A stretch of DNA of 25,126 bases from Burkholderiaceae bacterium (GCA_024235875.1 JACKLP010000018.1:1-25126); one strand, 5' to 3'; shown: positions 1-6,856, counted from the first letter of the stretch. The notes: generated by a model not told the origin, from the sequence alone. Numbers and translations are program-made.

Positions 1-2
1 CG

Positions 3-530
3 ATCGCTCCCGGCCTGACCGAGGCGGGACTGGATCGTGTGGCAGTCCATCTGTTCCTTCTCTATTGGGGGATGATCTCGTTCATCACGCCGCCCGTCGC
101 GATCGGTGCATACGCCGCTGCCACGGTGGCCAAGTCCGACCCGATGAAGACCGGATTCGAAGCCATGCGCCTGGGCAGCATCATCTATTTCGTGCCGTTT
201 TTCTTCGTCCTGAATCCCGCATTGATCGGCCGCGGCAGCATCGGAGAGATCGCGTTGGTGCTGTCGACGACGATCGTCGGCATCGTCCTCATCTCTGGCG
301 GCCTGCAAGGCTACCTCTACGGGGTCGGCACGATCGCATCGACCGCCCTCGGTCGATTGGGGCGCACCTTGCTTGTCATCGGCGGCGGCGTGCTCGCCCT
401 GCCCGGAAACGAGAAGCTGATCGGCTTGCAACATGGCGAGATCAATGCCGTCGCGCTCGTCCTGATCGTGCTCGCGGTCATTGCGTGTCGAGGAGCACGG
501 ACAGAGCCGTTGCCGCGGCCATCGGCCTAG
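3..530 (+). CDS. TRAP transporter fused permease, C-terminal part (5' truncated)
   Basis: This frame is open from the first bases of the window, so the gene starts upstream and only about 175 C-terminal residues are visible. The segment GLDRVAVHLFLLYWGMIS followed by the TPPVAIGAYAAA motif and DPMKTGFEAMRLG matches the conserved C-terminal region of the large fused (DctQM-type, often 4TM/12TM) TRAP permeases. Several hydrophobic stretches follow, consistent with inner-membrane helices. These permeases import organic acids or other small solutes using an ion gradient and a periplasmic binding protein; the substrate cannot be read from this end. A nitroreductase follows within about 45 bases, suggesting one operon. 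An internal GTG at base 39 would give a shorter frame, but the conserved family sequence continues upstream of it. Family call is firm; substrate unknown. Confidence 0.88.
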   Translation: MAPGLTEAGLDRVAVHLFLLYWGMISFITPPVAIGAYAAATVAKSDPMKTGFEAMRLGSIIYFVPFFFVLNPALIGRGSIGEIALVLSTTIVGIVLISGGLQGYLYGVGTIASTALGRLGRTLLVIGGGVLALPGNEKLIGLQHGEINAVALVLIVLAVIACRGARTEPLPRPSA

Positions 531-574
531 CGGGCCCGCCAGCACCACCGCTGACTGACATCGAGACCGTACCC

Positions 575-1423
575 GTGGAACCAGCGATCACCGTCGACGA
601 CCCTGCCCGGCGCCTGGCGGACGCCTTGTCCCGTCGCTTCGGCGAAGACATTCCTGTTACTGCCGATGGCCCCGGTCTGGAGGCCCTTGCGTCGATTGCA
701 GCGCATTGCACCCATCGCCGCTGGTCGCCACGCTCGGTCGAACCCTCAACGATGCGCCTGCTTCTCGCGTGCGCGCTGTCGGCACCATCGAAGAGCGACC
801 TGCAGCAGGCCGACATCGTCGAGGTGCGGGATCCGACCCGGCGCGCGGCACTTGCGGGACTTCTGCCATCGCTGCCATGGTTCAATGACGCGCCATCGAT
901 TCTGGTGTTCTGCGGCAACGGACGACGCTTGCGACAGTGCTTCGAGCGGCGTGGCATGCCATTCACCAACGAGCACCTGGACTCGTTCTTCAACGCCACG
1001 GTCGATGCCTCGCTCGTGCTGATGAACAGCATTCGTGCGGCGGCAGCGCTCGGGCTCGTCTGTTGTCCGATCAGCATTCTTCGAAATCACCCGGACGAGG
1101 TCGCGGAAATCCTCGAACTGCCTCGACACGTGTTTCCGGTCGCCGGCCTTTGTATCGGATACCCGGTACTCGAAGGCAGGGTCGTACCCCGCCTGCCGCT
1201 GTCGTTGACCTGCCACGTCGACCGCTTCGACGACTCGGACAGCGAGGCGCAGATCGCCTCGTACGACCAGCGCCGACTCGCGATCGAGGCACATGCCGCG
1301 CGGGTCGCCGGCCGGATCGAGCCGACAACCCCCTGGTCGATGGCGAAGACGGATCAGTACGCGCTGCCACAACGAGACGATTGGGGGCGTTTCGTTCGAG
1401 ACCGTGGCTTTGGCACCGACTGA
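575..1423 (+). CDS. nitroreductase-family flavoprotein (NfsA/FRP-like)
   Basis: A protein of about 282 residues if it starts at GTG 575; an in-frame GTG at 485, overlapping the TRAP permease gene, is the alternative and no strong ribosome site separates them. Family signs are the early APSKSDLQQ segment (FMN-contact region of NfsA/FRP-type nitroreductases), a central stretch ending LGLVCCPISILRNH, the short GLCIGYP strand, and a C-terminal tail rich in aromatic and charged residues ending DDWGRFVRDRGF. Such enzymes bind FMN as dimers and reduce nitro groups, quinones or flavins with NAD(P)H in the cytosol. The position between a TRAP permease and two Lin0512 genes on the same strand suggests a role in catabolism of an imported compound, which is inference. 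Family confident, substrate unknown. Confidence 0.82.
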   Translation: MEPAITVDDPARRLADALSRRFGEDIPVTADGPGLEALASIAAHCTHRRWSPRSVEPSTMRLLLACALSAPSKSDLQQADIVEVRDPTRRAALAGLLPSLPWFNDAPSILVFCGNGRRLRQCFERRGMPFTNEHLDSFFNATVDASLVLMNSIRAAAALGLVCCPISILRNHPDEVAEILELPRHVFPVAGLCIGYPVLEGRVVPRLPLSLTCHVDRFDDSDSEAQIASYDQRRLAIEAHAARVAGRIEPTTPWSMAKTDQYALPQRDDWGRFVRDRGFGTD

Positions 1424-1462
1424 GCCGACAACCAAGCCCCCCTCAGGAAACGGCGGATCGAT

Positions 1463-1804
1463 ATGGCACTGAAACGCATGGTGGTCGAACTCGGCATGGG
1501 CACCGACTTGAACGGTGCCGACTACACGAAGGCGGCCGAACGCGCCTTGCGCGACGCACTCTGGCACAACGCGCTGACGATCGCCCCCGCCCTGGGCTTC
1601 GATCGCAATGACATGTTCGTCGAGGTCACGGTCGGCGTCGCTCGACCCGAGTTAGTCGATACGACCGCCGTGCAACGGGTTCTTCCCTATGGCAAGTCCA
1701 AGGTCACTGCGGTCCGGGGCGGCCTGGACATTCCAGATCCGACTGGAACACGAGTCACCGTCATCGCCAATGCGGCTGCGGTCGTCTACCTCGACATCGA
1801 ATGA
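1463..1804 (+). CDS. Lin0512-family protein, first tandem copy
   Basis: 113 residues, start ATG with the motif ALKRMVVELGMGTDLNGADYTKAA, matching the small uncharacterised Lin0512 family (typically 110-120 residues). Other conserved parts are the middle strand VEVTVGVARPELVD, the LPYG turn, and a late GGLDI segment followed by VIANAAAVVYLDI. There is no signal peptide or membrane segment, so it is probably cytosolic. The biochemical function of the family is not known to me. It lies 39 bases after the nitroreductase and 10 bases before a paralogue with the same layout, so the pair likely arose by duplication and may form a heteromer (inference). Confidence 0.85.
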   Translation: MALKRMVVELGMGTDLNGADYTKAAERALRDALWHNALTIAPALGFDRNDMFVEVTVGVARPELVDTTAVQRVLPYGKSKVTAVRGGLDIPDPTGTRVTVIANAAAVVYLDIE

Positions 1805-1814
1805 GGATCTGGTC

Positions 1815-2177
1815 ATGGCGCTGAAACGAATCATTCTGGAAATGGGCACCGGCAACGACCTTCATGGCCAGGACTACACCAAGGCTGCAATGCGTGCGGT
1901 AGACGACGCGCTCCACCATTGCTCGCTGGCATTGTTTCGTTCCCTCGAGATCGATCCGAGCACGATGCAGATCGATGTCACCATAGGCGTCCAGGAACCG
2001 GATGCTGTCGATTGCAGCGCGGTCGGCGCAAGATTGCCGTACGGCACGGTCCATGTTCGAACCGAACTGGGCGGCCTGAACGTCCCTGCCGCCGAAAGCC
2101 GAAACGTGATCGTGGTTGCGACGGCCGCGATCGATGTCCGTCTGGAGTTGCCCGAGACCGCCGCGACGGGCGACTGA
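1815..2177 (+). CDS. Lin0512-family protein, second tandem copy
   Basis: 120 residues beginning ALKRIILEMGTGNDLHGQDYTKAA, clearly paralogous to the preceding gene: the same VTIGVQEPDAVD, LPYG and GGLNV landmarks occur in the same order and at nearly the same spacing. The ATG at 1815 is chosen because it aligns with the first copy and has a GAGGAT ribosome site at 1803-1808, overlapping the stop of copy one, so translation of the two is probably coupled. An upstream in-frame start near 1689 would read through the first copy and is not credible. The copies differ in the stretch between LPYG and GGL (KSKVTAVR against TVHVRTEL) and this copy carries a short Thr/Ala-rich tail. Function unknown. 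Confidence 0.85.
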   Translation: MALKRIILEMGTGNDLHGQDYTKAAMRAVDDALHHCSLALFRSLEIDPSTMQIDVTIGVQEPDAVDCSAVGARLPYGTVHVRTELGGLNVPAAESRNVIVVATAAIDVRLELPETAATGD

Positions 2178-2433
2178 GCGCCTGTGGCACATGGCAGGTG
2201 CCGCAAGGGCGCGCCGGTGGCCCCGACCCCTGGTCGATCCCGAAGCCTGCTTCGACCGCCGACCTCGAGCCCTTGGCGCGTAGCGAGGCTCCGATCGGCT
2301 GGAAACATAACGCGAGCATTTACTCAGTTGGCGCATGAGCTTATGCTAACAACGCATCATGCAATCGGATGCCGAATGCGGATGAGACCGTAGCACGACG
2401 CTGCCGCGTCAACACAAGAACCGGAGACGACCC
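2178..2433. other. 256-base intergenic region with promoter and dyads, no gene
   Basis: No convincing coding frame. Just after the Lin0512 stop, bases 2178-2201 can fold into a 7-bp stem (GCGCCTG with CAGGTGC, one G-U pair, 10-base loop) without a T-run, so at best a weak or Rho-assisted end. Bases about 2305-2400 are distinctly AT-richer than the neighbourhood and hold a sigma70-like promoter plus two short dyads (2333-2346 and 2354-2372). Confidence 0.6.
2319..2347 (+). promoter_or_regulatory. sigma70-like promoter for the DsrE-like gene, with overlapping palindrome
   Basis: TTTACT (2319-2324) and TATGCT (2342-2347) are separated by exactly 17 bases inside a local AT-rich stretch of an otherwise GC-rich region. 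An imperfect palindrome, GCATGAGCTTATGC (2333-2346, one mismatched pair), overlaps the -10 element and could be an operator. Expected transcript start is near 2354, giving a leader of about 80 bases. Consensus match is moderate; no direct proof. Confidence 0.45.
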
Positions 2434-2877
2434 ATGAAGACCACCGTCCGAGTATCTCGACCACTGGCGCTGGCCGCAGCGAGCCTGGCACTGGCGCTGC
2501 CACTCATTTCGGCCACCGCTGCCGAGAAGCGCTGCCTTGTGGTCCACGTGCCGCAGGACGATCCGAAGTCGATGGTTCAGGCCCTGAACATCGTCTCGAA
2601 CGTCCCCAGGGAGCTTGGCGTCGACAACGTCGATGTGGAACTGGTTGCCCAGGGACCAGGATTGAAGCTGCTGACTGCCAGCAGTACGCAAGCCAAGCGA
2701 GTCGAGAGTCTCGCCATGTCAGGCGTCACCTTCAGCGCCTGTGGCAACACCATGGCTGCCATCAAGCGCAAGACCGGCAACGAGCCGGTCCTGCTCAAGG
2801 GCGTTGGCCGAGTCAAGGCGGGGATCATCAGAGTGATGGAACTACAGGAGAAAGGCTGCTCCTACGCTCGCCCCTGA
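2434..2877 (+). CDS. exported DsrE/F-like family protein
   Basis: 147 residues with a clear signal peptide: basic N-terminus (MKTTVRVSRP), Ala/Leu core, and a likely cleavage after the Ala-Thr-Ala-Ala at about residue 30. The mature part resembles DsrE/DsrF-like proteins: a first strand RCLVVHV, a helix with ALNIVSNVPRELG, strand VELVAQGPGLKLL, then the GVTFSACGNTM segment containing Cys103, and VKAGIIRVMELQEKGCSYARP at the end. In the family, the Cys equivalent to 103 can carry or transfer sulfur; Cys34 and Cys142 are also present. An ATG at 2434 with GGAGA about 8 bases upstream fixes the start. It stands alone after its own promoter. A periplasmic sulfur-relay or redox role is possible but not shown; no sox or dsr genes are seen nearby. 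Confidence 0.82.
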   Translation: MKTTVRVSRPLALAAASLALALPLISATAAEKRCLVVHVPQDDPKSMVQALNIVSNVPRELGVDNVDVELVAQGPGLKLLTASSTQAKRVESLAMSGVTFSACGNTMAAIKRKTGNEPVLLKGVGRVKAGIIRVMELQEKGCSYARP

Positions 2878-2898
2878 GCGCCCGAGTCAACCGGGCGG
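2878..2898. other. GC-rich hairpin between convergent gene ends
   Basis: CGCCCG (2879-2884) pairs with CGGGCG (2892-2897) around a 7-base loop, in the 9-base gap and first bases of the convergent gene end. No T-run on either side, so it may only be a transcript-end stabiliser or Rho-linked structure. Confidence 0.3.
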
Positions 2899-3771
2899 CG
2901 CCGCACACACCTGATCGTAGGCGTAGCGCGCCTTCAACAGGCCGTTGTACTCGAAAATGTCGAGCGTGCGCTCATAGGCCGCTGGTGTGATCTCGACGTG
3001 CGGCGTCCAGCAACCCAGCTTCTGGTACGTGGCGATGCATTCGCCGAGGACGGCCTCGTCCACATCGGGGAAATAGGGCTTTTCGGCCCGCGCGATATCG
3101 GCCGCCGCGGTCTCGTTCATGTAGAGCCGAGTCTTGCGGTAGGCTCGCATGAAGGCTTTCGCCATGTCCGTCTCGAGCCATTCGCGCGAGGCGGCGAGAC
3201 TGGAGAAACCGCACGGGCCGATCTGGGGGCCGACCTGTGCCACCACATGGCCAATGCCATCGGCCTGCAACTGCTGCGGGTACGGGCCCTGCTGCTGGAC
3301 GAACTGGCCCTGCCCCTCGCGAAACGCTGCATCGATCGCCGCTGCACCACCCGGCGTGATTGCCCGAATCTTCGAGAAATCGATTCCGGCGCGATGGCAC
3401 GCGTACTTGAACATCGCCAACGGCTGGCCGCCCCCGAACATGACGACCTCGGCGCCTTCGAGCTGGCGCCACGAGAAATCGGGATCGGGTTGGCGCCCGG
3501 TCAGAAAGAACCCATCCATTTCATTGATCTGCGCGAAATGCACGGCAAACGGCTTCTGCCCGTTGTTCAAGGACGTGAAGCCTTGGCTTAGCGCCGATTG
3601 CACCACATGGGCGCTACCGTCCTTGAGTGCATCGATGGCCGAGACTCCCGCGGGCGCCACCGACCATTGCGGCTCGAGGCCCTCGGCCTGCAGGAATCCA
3701 CCCGACATCGCGGAGATGAGCGGCGAGTAGAACGCCGAGAAAAGCGTGAACTGGATGTTGATCGTCGCCAA
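2887..3771 (-). CDS. NMT1/THI5-like substrate-binding protein without signal peptide
   Basis: 294 residues resembling the periplasmic binding proteins of NitT/TauT-type ABC transporters (NMT1/THI5-like fold): an early strand INIQFTLFSAFYSPL, GGFLQAEGLEPQW, a VSAIDALKDGSAHVVQSALSQG segment typical of the first lobe, then GFFLTGR, GGGQPLAMFKYACHRAGIDFSKI, and a C-terminal helix-rich part including AFMRAYRKTRLYMNE. Unusually the protein starts directly at the first beta strand and has no export signal. The start is TTG at 3771, supported by a very strong GGAGGAGGAG ribosome site just upstream, so a missing signal is probably real rather than a start error. No ABC permease or ATPase is nearby. 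Options are a cytosolic ligand-binding or thiamine-pyrimidine (HMP)-synthase-like protein, or an exported protein using another route. Fold confident, role open. Confidence 0.75.
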   Translation of the reverse strand: MATINIQFTLFSAFYSPLISAMSGGFLQAEGLEPQWSVAPAGVSAIDALKDGSAHVVQSALSQGFTSLNNGQKPFAVHFAQINEMDGFFLTGRQPDPDFSWRQLEGAEVVMFGGGQPLAMFKYACHRAGIDFSKIRAITPGGAAAIDAAFREGQGQFVQQQGPYPQQLQADGIGHVVAQVGPQIGPCGFSSLAASREWLETDMAKAFMRAYRKTRLYMNETAAADIARAEKPYFPDVDEAVLGECIATYQKLGCWTPHVEITPAAYERTLDIFEYNGLLKARYAYDQVCAAPPG

Positions 3772-3776
3772 GACTG

Positions 3777-3786
3777 CTCCTCCTCC
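3777..3786 (-). promoter_or_regulatory. strong ribosome-binding site selecting a TTG start
   Basis: On the minus strand this reads GGAGGAGGAG, ending five bases before the TTG codon at 3771-3769. It is the strongest Shine-Dalgarno match in the window and decides the start of the NMT1-like gene. Confidence 0.7.
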
Positions 3787-3789
3787 GAA

Positions 3790-3827
3790 AGACTGCGGCC
3801 GCGTCGTCTACTTTCCGAACGCAGTCT
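3790..3827. repeat. perfect 8-bp inverted repeat upstream of the NMT1-like gene
   Basis: AGACTGCG (3790-3797) and CGCAGTCT (3820-3827) are perfect inverted copies separated by 22 bases, located just upstream of the ribosome site of the minus-strand gene. It could be a spaced operator dyad or a leader hairpin. The rest of the interval between 3828 and 3908 shows no recognisable feature. Confidence 0.5.
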
Positions 3828-3908
3828 ACCCGACCGGCGCCAGCCGCAGGCGCGCCCCCAGTTCCGTGCGCCCCGTCACTCGACCCCGGGCGCGCTACTC
3901 GCGTTTCG

Positions 3909-3946
3909 CCAATGAAAAAACCCGCTGATGCGGGTTTGTTCATTGG
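3909..3946. repeat. 38-base near-perfect palindrome containing the terminator and tRNA CCA
   Basis: The terminator stem extends outward: CCAATGAA (3909-3916) pairs with TTCATTGG (3939-3946), giving arms of 17 bp with one mismatch (3917 against 3938) around the loop 3926-3929. The last three bases of the right arm are the encoded CCA of the tRNA-Ser gene on the minus strand. Confidence 0.8.
3915..3937 (-). terminator. Rho-independent terminator after tRNA-Ser
   Basis: On the minus strand, AAACCCGC and GCGGGTTT pair around a 4-base loop and are followed by a run of six T (plus-strand A 3915-3920). It sits directly behind the 3' end of the tRNA gene and would end the tRNA (and lysC-operon read-through) transcript before the NMT1-like gene. 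Confidence 0.85.
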
Positions 3947-4037
3947 CGGAGACGGAGGGATTCGAACCCTCGATACAGGTTTTAGCCCGTATGCTCCCTT
4001 AGCAGGGGAGTGCCTTCGACCTCTCGGCCACGTCTCC
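3944..4037 (-). tRNA. tRNA-Ser(GCU)
   Basis: On the minus strand the gene begins GGAGACGTGGCCGAGAGG and ends with the matching acceptor strand CGTCTCC, a G discriminator and an encoded CCA (about 94 bases with CCA). The anticodon stem CTCCC/GGGAG encloses the loop CTGCTAA with anticodon GCT, decoding AGC/AGU. A long variable arm (around ATACGGGC...ACCTGTAT) and the T-arm GAGGGTTCGAATCCCTC identify a class II serine tRNA. It lies 46 bases downstream of lysC in the same orientation, probably sharing or following the lysC transcript, with a terminator immediately behind it. Confidence 0.96.
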
Positions 4038-4083
4038 TGGCTCGATTTCTCGATGCCGGCTCAGGCGCGATTGTACCTGACTG

Positions 4084-5352
4084 TCAGCCGGCAATCTTGT
4101 CGCCCGATTCCTCGAGTTCGAAAGCCTTGTGCAAGGCCCGAACCGCGAGCTCCATGTACTTGTCCTCGATGACCACGGAGATCTTGATTTCAGAGGTGGA
4201 AATCATCTGGATGTTGATCCCTTCGTCGGATAGCGTCCGGAACATCAGGCTGGCAATGCCCACGTGCGAGCGCATGCCGATGCCCACCGCCGAAACCTTG
4301 CAGATCCTGGGGTCGCCAACGATCTCACCGGCTCCGATCATGCCGCGCACCTCTCGCTCCAGCACCTCGATCGCGCGCTGATACTCGTTGCGATGAACGG
4401 TAAAAGAGAAGTCGGTCGTGCCATTGACCGATTGATTCTGGATGATCATGTCGACGTCGATGTTGGCAGCGGCGACCGGCCCCAGGATCTGATAGGCGAT
4501 TCCCGGACGGTCCGGTACGTTCATGACGGTGATCTTGGCCTCGTCGCGATTGAACGCGATGCCCGAAATGACGGCCTGCTCCATCGATTCCTCTTCCTCG
4601 AACGTGATCAGGGTGCCCGAAGCCGCTTCCTCGTCGATCGGGATATCCGGCGACGTGAGGCTCGAGAGCACCCGGGTCTTGACCTTGTACTTGCCCGCGA
4701 ACTCGACCGACCGAATCTGCAGGACCTTCGATCCGAGGCTCGCCATCTCGAGCATCTCCTCGAAGGTGATGCGCGGCAGGCGGCGCGCCTCGGGCACCAC
4801 ACGCGGATCCGTGGTGTAGACACCGTCCACGTCGGTGAAGATCAGGCATTCCTCGGCACCGAGCCCGGCCGCCACGGCCACCGCCGACGTATCCGAGCCG
4901 CCCCGCCCCAGGGTCGTGATGTCACCCGAGTCGCTGATGCCCTGGAAGCCGGTGATGACGACCACGCGACCCGCGTCGAGTTCACGATGCACTCTTTCGC
5001 CGTCGATGGCGGAGATTCTCGCCTTGGTATGCGCGGCATCGGTCCGGACGGGCACCTGCCAGCCGGCAAAGCTGATCGCGTCCACGCCGACCTGCTTCAG
5101 GGCCAGCGCCAGCAGCCCCACCGAGACCTGCTCGCCGGTCGCGGCGATCATGTCCAGTTCGCGGCCATCGGGCCGATCGCTGATCTCGGCCGCCAGGCCG
5201 AGCAGACGATTGGTCTCGCCCGACATGGCCGACGGAACGACGACCATGCGATGGCCCGCCGCATGCCACTTGGCCACGCGCCTGGCGACGTTCATGATGC
5301 GCTCGATCGAGCCCATCGATGTACCGCCATACTTGTGAACGATCAAACCCAT
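4084..5352 (-). CDS. lysC: aspartate kinase
   Basis: 422 residues, the usual size of monofunctional aspartokinases with two C-terminal ACT domains. The N-terminal KYGGTS motif (residues 7-12) is the kinase signature. ATGEQVSVGLLA, the ITGFQGI segment, TLGRGGSDTSAVA and TDVDGVYTTDPR follow as in LysC. ACT domains lie at roughly 265-335 and 345-420 and would mediate lysine/threonine feedback inhibition; an internal start giving a separate beta subunit is known in some relatives but was not demonstrated here. It phosphorylates aspartate, the first step to lysine, threonine, methionine and diaminopimelate; dapA lies at the other end of this window. It follows tilS by a 90-base gap and precedes tRNA-Ser. 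The ribosome site is weak, but the ATG start aligns with family proteins. Confidence 0.97.
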   Translation of the reverse strand: MGLIVHKYGGTSMGSIERIMNVARRVAKWHAAGHRMVVVPSAMSGETNRLLGLAAEISDRPDGRELDMIAATGEQVSVGLLALALKQVGVDAISFAGWQVPVRTDAAHTKARISAIDGERVHRELDAGRVVVITGFQGISDSGDITTLGRGGSDTSAVAVAAGLGAEECLIFTDVDGVYTTDPRVVPEARRLPRITFEEMLEMASLGSKVLQIRSVEFAGKYKVKTRVLSSLTSPDIPIDEEAASGTLITFEEEESMEQAVISGIAFNRDEAKITVMNVPDRPGIAYQILGPVAAANIDVDMIIQNQSVNGTTDFSFTVHRNEYQRAIEVLEREVRGMIGAGEIVGDPRICKVSAVGIGMRSHVGIASLMFRTLSDEGINIQMISTSEIKISVVIEDKYMELAVRALHKAFELEESGDKIAG

Positions 5353-5434
5353 GCTGGTACTTCGCGCTTGTCGATTCCCGCCGCGGCATCTGTTGCCCGG
5401 CAGCCGGTAGATCCCGGAGTCCGAAAAACTCGCG

Positions 5435-5440
5435 ATTCTA
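5435..5440 (-). promoter_or_regulatory. possible -10 element for lysC
   Basis: In the 90-base gap between tilS and lysC the minus strand reads GCTAGAATCG, with TAGAAT at 5440-5435. No good -35 hexamer is seen at 16-18 bases. It could give lysC a promoter of its own besides read-through from tilS. No lysine-riboswitch-like structure fits in this short gap. Confidence 0.25.
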
Positions 5441-5442
5441 GC

Positions 5443-6849
5443 TCAGTCCCGCGTGAACGCTGCAGCAGCGGGGGTGCTCGCGCCGGGCTCGAAGCATAGT
5501 TGCGCTCCGCCCGGCTCCATGGGCACGGCTGGATCCCGGTTCGCCCCCAGCCCGGCGGCGTAGAGCAGCATCCCATCGCGCTCGAGGACCGGTAGTCGAC
5601 GACGTAGTGCCGGCGGAATGCCAGCTTCCTGGTAGAGATTCTTCAGGGTTCTCGAGGCAGCTTGGCGCTCGGGCCGCAACCGGTCCCGCCCCTTGCCCGG
5701 TCGGACCACGATCGGCACCGCGCCAAGCCACGTCCATTCGATCCCCTCCCCCGTCGACCGAACGAGGCGGATCGCGCCATCCCATTGCGGCAGGGCCACG
5801 CGCCCCGGTGCACTCATCGTCAGGGACGAACTCGACACGTCCGCAGGTGTGCGCGGGCTCGGTTCGGCCCAGACCAGATGCCGATGCCGACAGAGGCGCC
5901 AACCATCGAAGTCGACCCGGGCATGGGGGCCATTCGCATCGACGATCTGTCGGCGGATCTCGGCCAATTGCCTGCGCGACGGCACCCGCAATCCCAACTG
6001 CCGCAACCAGTGTCGAAGCAGGTTGGCCAGGCGCGGCTCACTGAGATCCCGCAGACGGTCGCGCCGCAGCCGCCCGTCGGGGTCGCGCACCGCGTCCAGA
6101 TCCAGTGCGCCGATTTCCTCGACCAATACGAGCGATTCCTGCAGATGAGCGACCGCGCGGCGCGCATTGCACGAAAACCCCGGTACGGTCGATTCGAGGG
6201 CGGGCAGGACCTCGTGCCTGAGGCGGTTGCGACGCCAGCGTCGATCCTCGTTGCTCGGATCATCGATCCATTGGAGCCCGCGGGCCCGCGCATAGGCCAA
6301 GATGTCGGCACGACGCACATCGAGCAGTGGCCGAACGATCGGCGTACGGCGCCCCGTCATCTGCCCGGGCCCGATGACATCGCGACGCGCGGGCATCGAT
6401 GCCAGGCCCGCCAGCCCGGCGCCTCGGCCGAGATTCAATAGCAGCGTCTCGACCTGATCATCGGCGTGATGGGCAAGCAGGATCGCCGAGGCGCCCAGTC
6501 GCCTCGCCTCCGATTCCAGCGCCTCGTAGCGCCGCTCTCTCGCCCAGGCCTCGATGCCCCCTTCGGCGCGCGTTGGCGCCTGGAGTCGAGCGTAACGCCC
6601 GTCGACCCCGAGCTTTCGCAAGCACGCGAGCGCCCGATCGGCCCAAGCGCCAGAACAAGCCTGCAGACCATGGTCGACGTGGAGTGCGCGAATGCGGCCA
6701 GCGCCGCAGACACGCACCAGCACATCGAGCAATACCCGTGAATCGAGCCCGGCGCTGAAGCCGAGCAGCAGCGGACCATCGGCCAGGTCGGCGAGGCGCT
6801 CGCCAACGATCGACTCGATGTGTTCGATCGGCTCGCCGGCGTCGCTCAT
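5443..6849 (-). CDS. tilS: tRNA(Ile)-lysidine synthase
   Basis: 468 residues with the N-type ATP-pyrophosphatase domain of TilS: the P-loop GFSAGLDSRVLLDVL (residues 30-44), HVDHGLQ, the ERRYEAL region, AHHADDQVETLLLNLGRGAGLAGL, RPLLDVRRADI, WIDDPSN and RNRLRHEVLP, all in the standard order. The C-terminal half is a TilS substrate-binding/C-terminal domain, ending with a region including LKNLYQEAGIPPALRRRLPV. It attaches lysine to C34 of the CAU-anticodon tRNA-Ile so that it reads AUA; cytosolic and usually essential. The P-loop reads SAGLDS where the family consensus is SGGxDS, a Gly-to-Ala change worth noting. It begins 7 bases after accA, so the two are co-transcribed. Confidence 0.95.
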   Translation of the reverse strand: MSDAGEPIEHIESIVGERLADLADGPLLLGFSAGLDSRVLLDVLVRVCGAGRIRALHVDHGLQACSGAWADRALACLRKLGVDGRYARLQAPTRAEGGIEAWARERRYEALESEARRLGASAILLAHHADDQVETLLLNLGRGAGLAGLASMPARRDVIGPGQMTGRRTPIVRPLLDVRRADILAYARARGLQWIDDPSNEDRRWRRNRLRHEVLPALESTVPGFSCNARRAVAHLQESLVLVEEIGALDLDAVRDPDGRLRRDRLRDLSEPRLANLLRHWLRQLGLRVPSRRQLAEIRRQIVDANGPHARVDFDGWRLCRHRHLVWAEPSPRTPADVSSSSLTMSAPGRVALPQWDGAIRLVRSTGEGIEWTWLGAVPIVVRPGKGRDRLRPERQAASRTLKNLYQEAGIPPALRRRLPVLERDGMLLYAAGLGANRDPAVPMEPGGAQLCFEPGASTPAAAAFTRD

Positions 6850-6856
6850 CCAGGTC

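Noticed and set aside
65..574. Extension of the nitroreductase frame upstream to base 65
   Set aside because: That part overlaps the TRAP permease in another frame and reads as low-complexity Arg/His sequence without similarity to nitroreductases.
3909..3946. Attachment site of an integrated element at tRNA-Ser
   Set aside because: No integrase, no duplicated tRNA 3' end beyond the inverted 8-base arm, and lysC-tRNA order is as expected. The palindrome remains as a finding but not as an att site.
5353..5442. A lysine riboswitch ahead of lysC
   Set aside because: The gap is only 90 bases, too short for the aptamer, and its conserved core is not visible.
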